Origin: Kalaharituber pfeilii
Taxonomy: Eukaryota > Ascomycota > Pezizomycetes > Pezizales > Pezizaceae
Reading direction: 5' to 3'
Assembly: GCA_015179045.1 (NCBI GenBank)
Contig: WHUZ01000009.1
Location: 372,001 to 436,000, forward strand
DNA: 64,000 nucleotides
The position numbers and the translations under genes were made by a program. A model generated the notes under the pieces. It searched no databases and was not told the origin of the DNA. It was given only the letters and a program-made list of their open reading frames with translations. Shown piece after piece: positions 9,461 through 20,837 of the stretch (the first letter of the stretch is position 1; each line of letters begins with the position of its first letter).

Positions 9461-9516
9461 CCTCGCCATAGCCCATAGGGCGGCACGCGAGTAATGATAT
9501 ATATATATATAAAAAA
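9461..9516 (+). mobile_element. Subfamily 1 hairpin retroposon with (AT)n-A tail
   Basis: CCTCGCCATAGCCCATAGGG and CGGCACGCGAGTAATGATAT are a near-perfect subfamily 1 hairpin. The tail is an AT dinucleotide run plus A6 instead of pure poly(A), suggesting tail decay or slippage. No target duplication was recognised. Confidence 0.65.
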
Positions 9517-9644
9517 TGTTGCTCAAGAGTATGCAAATTACGGTCTTCACTTAATTTCATGACGTTATGAACTTATGCACAATGCGCTTGTCCTTTCATG
9601 TTGCCATAACCCTAATCCAGCCACACATTTTATCGAGATTCACT

Positions 9645-9708
9645 TGTCCTGCCATCACGAGTAGCTACAAACGGGGTCATGTGATATTGAAAAACAAAGA
9701 GAAAAAAA
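9645..9708 (+). mobile_element. Decayed subfamily 2 hairpin-poly(A) retroposon
   Basis: TGTCCTGCCATCACGAGTAG, CTACAAACGGGGTCATGTGA and TATTG followed by an A/G-rich tail match the subfamily 2 3' end with substitutions. No target duplication was found. Confidence 0.55.
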
Positions 9709-10832
9709 GGGCCGAGTTTCAATTCAGCGAGATCTCTTCCAAATCTAGGACCCACACCCTGGGCGGCAGCCTTGAGGCTTTTGTGCATCGACTATATAAT
9801 CTTGCATTATAGCTGTCAGGGGATTCCTGTTAGGGTGAAACAAGAGGGAGCTAGGAACAAGGCCAGGTGAAAGAATACAGTATGTAAGTTAGAGTAGAGG
9901 TCTCAAAAGGTCTTGTACTGTCAAGTACAAGTCCGGAACCCTGCTCCGGTTATCTATGGCGGTGTACTACAGTAGTACAAGTATATTAGGGCTTTTTCCA
10001 GAAAGGTTATGCTTGTGCTCTAACTAGCATAGATTTAATGTAGTTGAAGCGATATGGGCCCACATGATGGGACTAGACCAAATCGTAATATCTGCTCTCG
10101 TGTGTCCTCGTGCCCAGACTCTGCTCCCTCGTAGAGGCGGAAAAAAAAATAAAGAAAGAAAGAAATAAAGAAATAAAGAAATAAATAATAAACAATGAAA
10201 GTAAAAATTAGTAACATAAACTATCTAGACATATTGTAACAAGGGGCCACTAAACTTAGGCTGTCGTAACTTCCGCAGTTTTGAATTATTTCCCGCTAGT
10301 GCACTACAAATAACATAGGCACAGTGCAGTTACACCTTGCTATACTGGACGACCAAAATCCAACACTTTCTGTCCGGTTTAACCTAGCGTCTGGTGATAA
10401 CAAATTTTGCAGGGGTGCCTGCTAGGGGGTTAAAGAACTTAGTAGGCCAATTGAGAAATACAATGTGCCTGGAGACTGGTATTCCAGTGGGGTATTCTCT
10501 TCTTAATCTCCCAAGATATCACAGAACTTTGAACATTGAATTCATGATATTGAGAATACTTCAATAATACCACTGTAACACACAGAAGGTACAAAATAAG
10601 GTTTCATGGTTGAGGCCTTTGTCTGGTTCAGCTAGTTAGTTTGTATGTAATTTGAATTAAAAAGTCTATACTTTTGTTCTCCGGTTCGGTTTAGCTGGGT
10701 GTCCGGTATAGCTAATTTTTTTTTGTATGTAAATTGCAAAAACCGTCAAGGGTGTATTTGGTTGCTGAGAAGATAAATTAGATGTAGTAGTCGGACCCCA
10801 AGCCTGTGGGGCAGGTTTGGAGAGACACGAGC
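9709..10832. other. Gene-less stretch with A/G microsatellite
   Basis: A purine-rich AAAG/AAAT simple repeat lies at about 10141-10195. Nothing else was recognised. Confidence 0.4.
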
Positions 10833-10839
10833 AAATGAA

Positions 10840-10878
<39 letters not shown>

Positions 10879-10929
10879 CACATAACCCCGCTTGTAGCAC
10901 TTGGCCATGGCAGGGTAAATGAAGTATTT
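10833..10929 (-). mobile_element. Ultra-short hairpin-poly(A) retroposon, subfamily 2
   Basis: Thirteen-bp direct repeats AAATGAAGTATTT lie at 10833-10845 and 10917-10929. The minus-strand insert is ACCCTGCCATGGCCAAGTGC, TACAAGCGGGGTTATGTGAT and a poly(A) of about 30 nt. Its 5' end (one base before CCCTGCC) is the same position as in the copy at 2494-2575, although the target sites are unrelated. Confidence 0.85.
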
Positions 10930-13192
10930 GGTTTCCGGTTTTGTGGATCAAGTCTCGAGTGAAAGGCCCCAATATTACCTCGCGTCTGTATGTCATCCTT
11001 GTATACCCATACAGTACAGTAGGTAAGTAATCATGTGCACAGATGATAACTACAGATGAACGGGCCCAGTGGACAAATGATCAATTGTTTTACCCTAGCT
11101 TGCGTGGCTTCATTAGCAATCCAACAAAAGTTTGGTCGATGAATTCTACTTCTTCTGCAGTCTAAGCGGTAGTCTGGTTCGAGATTGCTTCTTATGCTCT
11201 TGTATTTCTGAGCAGCTTCCCGTTATCTCCAACCGAATACACGCTGCCATGTTGTGACTGTTATTGTTGGGTAACTAGTAAGTATAAAGCGAATTCACCA
11301 TTACTATGGTCGAAAGACCAGTCATGTTCACACACACTCGGCACATGTACACTCCGGACGTTACATTCTGTTTTATGCTATTTTTATATGTATGCAGCAA
11401 TTTGGAACATTCAGGACGCCTGCAAGGATCTGGGAACCTAATACCGCATCCGGCTGAAACCGGGTCAATGTTTGGTTGTTCTACCCACTTACTATTGTAC
11501 TCCATTGGGTTGCTTTGATAATGAACTTGATCACAATTACCCTCTATCTGATTTGCCTGAATATTTCATGCGCCTACTAATGCTTTGTTAGCCGTCCCTA
11601 GATGCCTTGTTGGCGTTTGCCCGAAATTCCAAAGTCGGTTAGCTTTGCCCGCAAGTACCCATGCTGGATTCCCAACTAGATATGGCATTTTCAATAACCA
11701 CAAGCAAGTGTTACTCAAACGTTGTGCTACAGTGTTTGACACTTCTCGCTTCAAAACGTGCGCCTTCACATGATTGCAGCGTTGGCTAATCCCACTCCGG
11801 AAATGAAGAATCCGATTCGCCCCTAGAAGTATGCTAATAATGTCATTATCAAGCTCGGTAGATTAGGTCATTCGTCATTGCCAGTCAAATTATGAACACG
11901 AAGGATGGTACTATCTTGCTGTCAGCTATATTGGTTGCAAACGCAGTTACATTGCCTCCATGAACGATACGCCAATAATCCTTTTGAGTCGTCGATTTAT
12001 GACGTCTTGATATGCGCGAGATTCTCCTATCCGATCTAGACTGTCTTCAATTGGCGTGTGCATTTGGAATAGAACGAGTGCAGCTCTATAAATAGCTCCA
12101 TGTGTGTGAAGTTCCACAGATATCGATATTTCAGTATGCAGTCGCGACACGATACCATCTGGAATTGTGTCAAAATGTGGTAATATCGGTCGTACGGCGC
12201 AAAAGGCGTTCTGTGATTCCTGCGATTGCATTATGCGTACTAGTAGTAGGAGTTTGATGAGCAAAGAGTAACTCAAGCAATGCTTCTCGATAGCCCTGGC
12301 TGGGGTACCTGCTGATCCTTAAGTCTGTAGGGAATAAAAAAAGCAGCAATGGAGAGATAGGACCTGTGCAACCATAAGTTGTCTAAGTTCGCTTTAAGTA
12401 GCTCTAAAGTTATGAGTGATGGATCCTCAAAATACATGCATTGTTAGCTTTCCCTTGCACATCAGTCAGGACACTAAATTAAAATATCATACCCTAGACT
12501 AATCGGTATCGATATCTACCAGGGCCTGGACGACTTATAGCTACCCTGCAAGGGTACCAAAGAGCATTGCCGGGGTTATAACTTGACCTCTTTTATTGAC
12601 CAGTTATAGGATACTTTAACGTAAACACAATGAAAAAATCTGAGAATCAAGACCTCTAGATTTTCGCCTGTGCGCAGATGGGCTGATGTGATTATGTTCT
12701 CGTGTAATACTTGAGATCATGAGCTGCTAGCTCTATTTGATGCAGGGCAAGCTTTTGGATTAGCTGCGTCATATGTTACCACCAATTTGACCGGGTCCGT
12801 CTTATAGCCCTCACTTTGAATTTTTGGGGAGAAAACTCTATCCAGCTGTTATCTTGGGTTCCGGTTACTTAAGTTTGCCATGCGCCCCGCCTCATGTAAG
12901 CATCCATCAGGTTCATTGCAAGCCTGAAGTTGCCTCCTGTGTGCGTTACATACCTCTTCTTTGGATAAATTGTACATTTTCTGACTAATTTTCCGTAGCG
13001 GTGAACTTGGGTGTGGCTTGTGTGGTTAACCCAGCCTTCGAGATCGATATCCCGTCTCTCGCTTGAGAGGGTTTGCCCTCGACCTTCGTTAGCATTGCTC
13101 AATACCGCTCGCGCCTATTCCGGCAGCAAGAAGAAGCGAAATCAGTCCTACAATTTTGCAATATATTAACCTGATCTGTCAGTATTCGCAAA
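10930..13192. other. Gene-less stretch
   Basis: No gene could be supported over 2.2 kb. A minus-strand 109-codon frame at 11947-12276 shows no motif. CGGTAGTCTGGTTCGAGATT at 11167-11186 recurs with one change at 41329 (see that entry). The last part is the promoter and leader of the gene at 13193. Confidence 0.4.
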
Positions 13193-14032
13193 ATGCGCCT
13201 CACATTCTCTATCCTCGGGTTGGCTCTGGCAAGCGTTGGCATCGCCGCGCCTCCCGGCAGATGTCCTGGTCCTTCCAGATCGACAACAGGGGCACCAACA
13301 CCAACCTGCACTTACAGTATTTGTGAAGACCGGATCAATGAGTGTGGGATGGGATACGGGGGGTGTTTTCTAGCTCCTGAATGCGGCGGCACGTGGCCTA
13401 CTTTTACTCCTCCCCCGTGTCCCACGACAACTACCACAAGCTCCTGCAATTTCCAGATCTGTGCGGATTATATCAACTCTTGCGGAATCTGGTATGGGGG
13501 CTGCTTCCTGGCTCCTGAATGCGGTGGCACCTGGCCTAGTTTCACCGCCCCACCGTGTCCATCCACTACCACCACGGCGTCCCAGTGCTCGTACACATTA
13601 TGTGCCGATTATGTTAACAGTTGTGGGTATCCCTATGGAGGATGTTTTCTAGCACCAGAGTGCGGTGGTGTTTGGCCAACAACTTGGAACACACCGCCAT
13701 GCACTTCGTCGACATTGCCGCCAAGTAGCAGCTCATTTCCTACATGGTGTGCGGCCACCAGCACTATCTGCACCGACAGATATAATCCGTGCAGTCCGTA
13801 TAATATTGGAACCTGCTATGTCAATCCACTATGTGGCGGAACATCCTTGGAGCCTGTGAACACTGTCTGCAGCACCAGCACAACTATTTCCGTCACAACA
13901 ACGCTGCCGAGATATGGTTATGAAGTTGTGAAACGTACAATTGAGTGGTACTCTTGGACGACAACCATTCCGGAGGCAACACCAACCCCGGCTTACAGGC
14001 ATCACAAGCCAGGCCCTCAGACGATCTTATGA
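13193..14032 (+). CDS. Secreted cysteine-rich repeat protein
   Basis: A 279-aa protein with a hydrophobic N-terminal signal peptide (about residues 1-19, cleavage near SVGIAA). Three near-identical six-cysteine modules follow at residues 39-76, 85-122 and 132-170. Each has the pattern C-x4-C-x6-C-x6-C-x6-C and contains YGGCFLAPECGG.WP, ending PPC. They are separated by Thr/Ser/Pro-rich linkers. A diverged fourth module (about 186-226) keeps the cysteines and CGG. The tail (227-279) is Thr-rich with KRTIEWYSW. The layout suggests an extracellular disulfide-stabilised, O-glycosylated protein, perhaps wall-bound or an effector-type protein; no enzyme motif is visible. The ATG at 13193 was chosen because it precedes the signal peptide. 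No intron is needed. I do not recognise a named family. Confidence 0.75.
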   Translation: MRLTFSILGLALASVGIAAPPGRCPGPSRSTTGAPTPTCTYSICEDRINECGMGYGGCFLAPECGGTWPTFTPPPCPTTTTTSSCNFQICADYINSCGIWYGGCFLAPECGGTWPSFTAPPCPSTTTTASQCSYTLCADYVNSCGYPYGGCFLAPECGGVWPTTWNTPPCTSSTLPPSSSSFPTWCAATSTICTDRYNPCSPYNIGTCYVNPLCGGTSLEPVNTVCSTSTTISVTTTLPRYGYEVVKRTIEWYSWTTTIPEATPTPAYRHHKPGPQTIL

Positions 14033-14850
14033 AGGATTGGGTGCGTATTGAGCAAAGATTGGAAGGTTCCATGCACAAGATAGTTGAATATAGAGGTGCG
14101 AATTGATGCAGAAATGAAGTCGTACTCTTTCCTCTTTATACTTCTTGTTTTGTATGATGTACGTTCGGATTATATGATTACTTGCACGCCAGTAACGTTC
14201 TAGTGAGAGGAAAGGGTGAGATGGTAGCTCGCCTTTAGGTAATAGCAACTTCAGGTTATCACCCAATACTTCGTATTGATGTTTCCTTTTATCAAAGAAA
14301 TGACAAATGTGAGCCAAATGAGTTCTGGTTGTATTGGCCAGCGTTCTGCTTCCCTGTGAAGTTCGACGCATAGAGGACCACGAAGCTTAAAATTTACCCC
14401 AGAAGTAAGCGGAACTGCGGTCTGTCCTCGGGAGAGAAATGTACTGAGCATGCCTGTAGACTGTACAGGAACGAAGATGGAAATATGGGTAAGATTGATC
14501 AAATGGGTGGAAGGTGAGGTGAGGTGAAGTACGAGGCTGAGACTAGCTCGACAGGAGACATAATAGTATTCATTATGTAAGCATCTGGGTCCCTGCCTAG
14601 TGCCATGAGACCAACTCCATCCCCAACCAGGGTACTTCCACCTACATTACGTCTCGTGACCCGTTCAAGCCTGCCCCTGGCCCATTAGCATACTTCCAAA
14701 ATACATACATAACTTGTAAACCCTGATCCTCTCGACTATAGATACTCAAGCCAAATCCAAGACCACCATGAAACCAGAATACCACAATAACATGTAACAT
14801 TCCTTCACGGCCCCAATAATGGAGACATCAATAAGCGCAGACTTTCACGG
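14033..14850. other. Gene-less convergent spacer
   Basis: This lies between the plus-strand secreted protein and the minus-strand phosphatase, and so holds both 3' ends. A short GGTGAGGTGAGGTGA repeat is near 14511-14527. No gene was recognised. Confidence 0.4.
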
Positions 14851-16072
14851 TTATTGTACCAGAAGGAACTTCCTTACGTTAATAATGACGGAGAGCCCGT
14901 CGAGCCCAAGGTGGTTTAAATAGCCCTCAAGTCCCCCATATCTGATCTGCAAAAAATGAACAACTTCCTCTACAAACCGAGGGTCCACATCAACAAACGA
15001 TGGAGGCAAGCCTGAATCATTGACTATCTCTCTTATCATCAGAGCACGAATTGGAAGAAGCCCAACTTGAGTCAATGCATAATCGTGAGAGATAGCTGAC
15101 AGGGGAACTAGTAGGTCTTCTGATCCCGCTCCCACTGGTTTCGCCACATGAAGACAAAGCAATATCAATACGATGGCTAGGCCAGTGCGGTCTTTCCCTT
15201 GGGTGCAGTGGACTACAACCGGATATGGCAAATTACGATGGTCAGTCATAACCTGAAAGATCTAAGCCCAGGTTTAATAATGTTAGTATGCGAAGATAAA
15301 CCGAGCAACATTCACCGACACACCTTCTTGATCTCCTCGCCTGAATGTTCAATTCCCATCTTCCCCATTCCTGTGAGCCCAACTCCCTTTATAACCTCCT
15401 TCGAAATGATCTTGACGGCAGGAATACGGAGCCGGAAGATCATGAGAAAGATAACCTTTCTTCATCATCCCCTTCATGTCAGTTCCAACCAGTCGTCCAC
15501 CTATTCTCAAGGGAATCCTTCCAGATTACATACATGAGACTCCACCACTTCAGCATTTTCAAAAGTTGCTTTTCCAGGTTTCGTCCAATGATACAAATGT
15601 GGTGGGTGGTCACTCCAGGGAGGGGCGTCACTGCGAGATTCTTTGGAGTCTGCCTTTGAACATGGTCATGTCGACTCCGCTCCGAGCGAACAATGCGTTC
15701 AGTACTGAAAACTGTCAGACAAAATTTATTTTGGGAATTCGAACATGAGGTTGCATACTCAGTTCTGAGGTCCAATATTGTTCTAATACTATATTCCTGT
15801 GCCAATCTCTTTCTATCCTCCGCTGTAGCTTCGTCTGTTACGGGGTTAGAAACGTATCATAGTATGACCGTTGGCATACCTAGTCTTCCGGATCGATATA
15901 GAAGTCCCTCTTTCATAACTCTACGAAGGCTTAGCATATATTCGCCAATTTCTCTTGTATTTTATATACAGTACCTTCGACCCAGGAAACGGTTGATCGT
16001 GGTCCCAACATCCCGAAAGTTATGTATCCCTTCAAATACGTCTGCAGGTGCCCATGTACTGTTGTTCATCAT
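14851..16072 (-). CDS. Tyrosine-specific protein phosphatase-like protein (six exons)
   Basis: By eye the gene splices as 16072-15975, 15920-15880, 15834-15759, 15704-15534, 15459-15324 and 15252-14851. All junctions are GT-AG and in frame, giving 307 aa. The protein opens MMNNSTWAPADVFEGIHNFR and continues DVG, then GLLYRSGRL, the usual start of the fungal/bacterial Tyr-phosphatase 3 family (Pfam Y_phosphatase3). ILDLRTE follows at about 65-71. The P-loop HCTQGKDRTG lies at residues 189-198, with catalytic Cys190 and Arg196. The middle part (KWWSLI...VIFLMIFRLRIPAVK) is the hydrophobic insert common in the fungal members. The active site is intact, with no signal peptide. It should hydrolyse phosphotyrosine, phosphoinositide or a small phosphoester; the substrate is unknown. 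It is divergent from the GH31 gene, 351 bp away, so they may share a promoter. Confidence 0.85.
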
Positions 16073-16423
16073 TCGGCGAAAATGATTTGTCGTTCGTCCT
16101 GTTTCTGCTCGAGCCTGACTACCTCGAGTACGCGTCTTTAGTAAATTTTTGTTGCAATGCTCTCAAATCTGCAATGTGGTTGACTAGCGCCCCGAAAAAA
16201 AACGCACTAAATTTTCCGATTCACGCATAGGACACAAGATGTACTAAGCAGGGATCACAACAGCTAACTCTCATAGACACAACTGCACCGTTGACTGAGA
16301 GAATCCCCGCAGTAGAAAACGGCAAAAGAAATACATGCAAAATGATGGAACTTTACCAGTTCAACTCTCAATTTGTTTGCAGTCACATTCGCTCCGCCTG
16401 CGAAACCCCAATACACTGCCACA
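16073..16423. promoter_or_regulatory. Divergent intergenic region, phosphatase and GH31 gene
   Basis: A 351-bp space separates two start codons facing away from each other, so it must hold both promoters. No conserved operator was recognised. CACTGCCACAATGG is a reasonable start context for the GH31 gene. Confidence 0.45.
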
Positions 16424-19420
16424 ATGGTCAAGTTTTCGAAAGGCATGTGGCATAATGCCCCGGACACGGTGATTGACTGGGCCGTTGAGTCCTGGAAAGC
16501 CGAAGCAAACAAGGCTGAGGGAAAATTGAGAGTGCTCGCGGTATGTGATTCATGAATTCGCTTCACTTCATACGCTGAGAAAAATTGCCTTTTAGCCAAC
16601 GAAGGCGATTAATCATCGCGGTGATATTTTGAATTGCCCGACATTGACTGTAGAACTGGAAGCCTCATCTAAAGATGTCATGTTGTTACGAAGCACACAT
16701 TGGAAGGCACGAAAAGCAATCCAGGAATTGGGTTTCGAACTGTACCCTAATGGCAAGGTAAGAACTTGAAAATGTTTATACTGGAAACTTGCGGTGCGAT
16801 AATTTGATGTTGATCAGAAAGAAGCACCTGTTACCAAAACTGAGAAAACAGCAACATATTTGGCTTTGCAATCCGGAAAATTGAGGGCAGAAATTAATAC
16901 CCAACCTAAGTCCTTCGAAATCGAGTTCACAGCAAACTCTAAGTTATTAACAAAACTTGGGTGGCAGTCGCTTGGCTACATTCGCAAGGGAACTTCTGTC
17001 CATCCAAACGATGAATTAGTTGATCCAGATAAGGGTGAGAGATGGATGACCTATCAACTGCAACTTGGTGTGGGAGAAAAAATATATGGTCTAGGGGAGC
17101 GATTTGGGCCTTTTGTAAAGAATGGTCAGGTTAGTAGTACCGCAAAAGAATTCCAGCAAAGAATGGTCCACTGGTAGTCTGGTAAGACTGACTTTCCCGC
17201 CCTGTAGAGCGTGGCAATGTGGAATGAGGATGGTGGTACCTCAAGTGAACTTGGGTACAAAGACGTGCCGTTTTATATGAGTTCCAAAGGTTACGGAATT
17301 TTTATTCCCAGCAGCGCGTACATAAGTTACGAAATTCAGTCAGAGAGTACGCCATCTGATTCGCACTTGAGATTTCATCCCTAGCTTATCCTACGTAACT
17401 AACCCTCCATATTGACACTCTTTAGGGACTACCCGGGTCAACATTGCGATTCCTGGAGAAACTCTATCGATGTACCTTATCTACGGCCAAACACCTAAAG
17501 AGGTTCTAAATTCTTACTGCCATATCACCGGGATTCCTCCGCGAGTTCCAAATTGGAGCTTTGGTTTGTGGCTCAGTACTTCCTTTACCACAAACTATTC
17601 CGAAGAGACTGTGAATGAACTTCTCGAGGGAATGAGTTGCCGGGGAATTGACGTTGCTGTCTTTCACTACGACTGCTTTTGGATGAAAGGCTTCCAATGG
17701 TGTGACTTCGAATTCGACCCTGATTTCTTCCCTGACCCCCGAGCACAACATGCGCGGCTCAAAGAGAAGGGAATTAAGATTTGTGTATGGATCAATAGCT
17801 ATATTGCCCAAGAAAGTAAACTGTTTGATGAGGGAGCGGAAAAAGGATACTTTATCAAGAGAAAATCTGACGGCGGTGTCTGGCAATGGGATGCATGGCA
17901 AGCTGGGATGGCTTTAGTGGATTACACTAACCCGGCAGCCTGTGAGTGGTATGCGGGAAAGCTAAAGAAGCTTCTAGACATGGGCGTGGATGTTTTCAAG
18001 ACTGACTTCGGTGAACGGATCCCGACGGGTAACGTGCAATATTATGACCCTGCTGCAGACCCAGCAACGATGCACAACTTGTACCCATTTCTGTATAATA
18101 AGTGCGTTTTTGGTGCCATTGAGGAACATTATAAGTCGCGCAAGAGCAGAGAGCCTTGGCCAATTGTTTTCGCCCGCTCTGCTACTGCCGGAGGCCAACG
18201 ATTCCCTGTTCATTGGGGAGGCGATCCCATGAGCACTTATGAGGCTATGGCAGAAACATTACGTGGTGGTCTTAGTCTTGGTCTCTGTGGGTTCGGCTAC
18301 TGGGCTCACGATATAGGTGGATTCGAAGGTACACCCAGCCCAGGCCTGTTCCGACGTTGGATTGCGTTCGGTTTGCTCTCCTCGCATTCTAGGTTACATG
18401 GCTCTGGCTCTTTTCGGGCGCCGTGGATCTTGGATCCATCTGAGATTAGCTCCAAAGTGCTTAAGCGATTCACAGATCTGAAAAAGAAGCTCGTTTCATA
18501 TATCGCATCGGTAGGACAGAAGGAAACCTCCGTTTACGGCTGGCCTGTCATGCGAGCCATGCTGCTTGAGTTTGGCCTTCCTGATTCTTCGGATCGCACC
18601 GTTTGGGACCTCGATACCCAGTATATGCTTGGTCCTAGTCTTCTAGTGGCACCTGTCTTTAACGACGAAGGTGATGTCACCTACTACTTACCTGCTGAGC
18701 TAACCCAAAAAACGCCAACTAAGGCTGCCTGGTATGGTCTCCTCGATGATAAATTCCGATATACCACCAGTGAGGGCACCGGAAAATGGATCTCCGAGAA
18801 ACATGATTTCTTCTCGATTCCGTTACTGCTAAGACCTGGAAAAATGATCGTCGTGGATAGCCCAAGTCACCAACCCGTTACGATTCTCTATAATGACCCG
18901 CTTCCATCCAATTGTGGGTTCGAGGAATCAACCCAGGCGGTTGTATATCTAGACAGCATGGAGTTCCAAGTCACTAGGAAGCTCATTAAGGCACGATGGA
19001 AGAATTCACAAGGCCACGTATGCATCACGTATACGTATGAACTCAAAGTAACATCCAGCGGCCATGACAAGAATTCAATTCTTGAGCGGTAGGCTCCCGT
19101 CCACACCTATGGATGAACAACTGAAGAGCAAACAGGGAGACTAACATCCACTCAGATCGCAATACAACATGACCATTCTTGGAGCTGGCCGGAAATTCTA
19201 CAACATTGTCACAGTAGAGAGTGCGTGCAAGAAACCAGAGTGGTATCGAGTGAAGTATGAGTACGGAACTGAGCTGTCAGGGTCAAAGTATAATGCAGAC
19301 GGGGAAGCTGTACCAGCTGGTAAAGAAGACGACCAGGAACAACGGTTGAGGGTAGAGATCGTTGTTCCGGAGGCACTGCTTAGCCCAGTAATGTTCGAGG
19401 TCACTTGGTTAGAGGCATAG
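16424..19420 (+). CDS. Glycoside hydrolase family 31, alpha-xylosidase (YicI-like) type
   Basis: Six exons by splice motifs and frame: 16424-16540, 16596-16757, 16818-17129, 17208-17346, 17426-19088 and 19156-19420, giving 885 aa. The catalytic barrel contains FHYDCFWMKGFQWCDFEFDP, ICVWINSYIAQ, the nucleophile motif FKTDFGERIPTG (Asp437) and WGGDPMSTYEAM with probable acid/base Asp510. KTDFGE and the fairly short spacing match bacterial YicI-type alpha-xylosidases rather than secreted alpha-glucosidases. The conserved LGVGEKIYGLGERFG loop precedes the barrel, and a beta-sheet C-terminal domain continues into the last exon. No signal peptide is present, so it is intracellular, probably releasing xylose from xyloglucan or isoprimeverose-type oligosaccharides after uptake. 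It is intact; a stop seen on reading through at 19090-19092 lies inside the last intron. Confidence 0.9.
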
Positions 19421-20239
19421 CTGTCGTGTACTACTAGATCAAGGCCCAGGGTGGGAGGTCCATGTACGTGCTAGCTAACACCTAGTGATTCGAGAATAGC
19501 ACTGTTGCAATGTGTATTCGAGTTTACTCGCCATGATAGAGCGCGTTATAGATTGTGGGCTATTTTTAATATAGGGCTGCTGAATTACATTGCTGTTACC
19601 GCACTGATTTGGTCGCGCCTACTGCCGGGCCGCTAATTCTGTAGTGGCGGCTCTAGAAGACATATACTCGGTGCAATACACCGTCTTACAGCGTAATTTG
19701 TTGATCTCGCCATTAAATGGGCGTGGAAAAGGTACATGGAGGACCATCGAATATTCATACTGCCACAGAGGTCTGTATGTAGTGAGACTGCATTAACAAG
19801 GGGTCGTAACAGTCGCCTGGTTGTTAATGAGTTGGCGGCAAAAACCTCAAGGAGAATGTAACTGACGTCATTTCGTCATATTCCCCATCTGTGTTGCAGT
19901 TCTTCTTGACCGAGCTCAATGCATAGATACGGTTTTGAATGCGAAGCCCTTCGTCATGGCTCCGTTTTGGCGTGAAAGAAGACGAACCTCATTAACATAA
20001 AACACAGATCTCAGGGTCGATTAAGCAGGCTGCATGCTGGACGCTGATAGAGACTTGCCTTTTCTCAAATCGAGTTTAACCTTTTTTATTTGGTAGTGGG
20101 ACTTTCTTTCACTTGAGATCTACTTTGTACATAAACGCAAGTGTTGAAATATTACGATAGGAAAGTAGTCTACTTAATGTACCTAGCAGAGTAATTCATA
20201 TGTAATTGCTACAGAATATCGCAGAATAATGTGACAGTA
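19421..20239. other. Gene-less stretch
   Basis: The 3' flank of the GH31 gene. No coding region, repeat or RNA gene was recognised. Confidence 0.4.
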
Positions 20240-20837
20240 GTGGTTGTCACTGAACAACTGAGAATGACTACCAGAAGGTACCAGAGAAAATACGCCAACC
20301 AAACTAGGCAGGTGTCGTGAGGTACTCCTTTTACCCTCGCGAAATTTATTGGTAAGTAATCTGAATTACCACGAATATGTCCCACAACATTGCATACGCA
20401 TATCAACTTTACGTGCAACATGCCCTCTCTAAGTCAACAAGCAGTAATACAACAGGCGCTTATGAGTGACATAAATGCTATCATGACACTTATGGTTTTT
20501 AATTCAGATTCAGACTCTAATTTAGATTTGAAGAGAATTGATGTGTGATGAAGACATAAATATGAATAGGATATGTGTGCATTATTTGTGTTTGTAGATA
20601 CGCACTGAATGTTTTACGTGAAGCGGGATGTGAATGCACAAGTGCTGCATATGGTGCGAAATAATGCGCTACTAACTGAGTTGTTACCAGTCGAATTTGA
20701 CTGGTAGGTAACAGGCGTTATGTTGATATTGGAGACTACCAGCCAACAGACCAATGAACCCAAGGGACCAAGGCAAAAGCGCCTCATTAGTAGTGGTACT
20801 TTCTGGTAGCCATTCTCAGTTGTTCAGTGACAACCAC
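20240..20837. mobile_element. 598-bp MITE with 44-bp terminal inverted repeats
   Basis: The left arm 20240-20283 (beginning GTGGTTGTCACTGAACAACT) and right arm 20794-20837 are inverted copies with 2 mismatches in 44. The interior has no transposase-like frame. It contains a small palindrome ACCAGTCGAATTTGACTGGT at about 20687. No clear target-site duplication is seen next to the arms, so the superfamily is undetermined. Long, nearly identical arms imply fairly recent activity or gene conversion between them. Confidence 0.75.

Noticed and set aside
11167..11187. GGTTCGAGATTGC as a tRNA or SINE B-box
   Set aside because: No A-box, no cloverleaf and no CCA or terminator nearby. It is better explained as a dispersed short repeat shared with 41329-41349.
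17506..17901. Antisense frames inside the GH31 gene
   Set aside because: Shadows of the strongly supported plus-strand coding sequence.
19089..19155. A stop codon (TAG) ending the GH31 gene at 19092, with 19169-19420 as a separate gene
   Set aside because: A GT-AG intron 19089-19155 joins the two in frame and gives the family-expected C-terminal beta domain.
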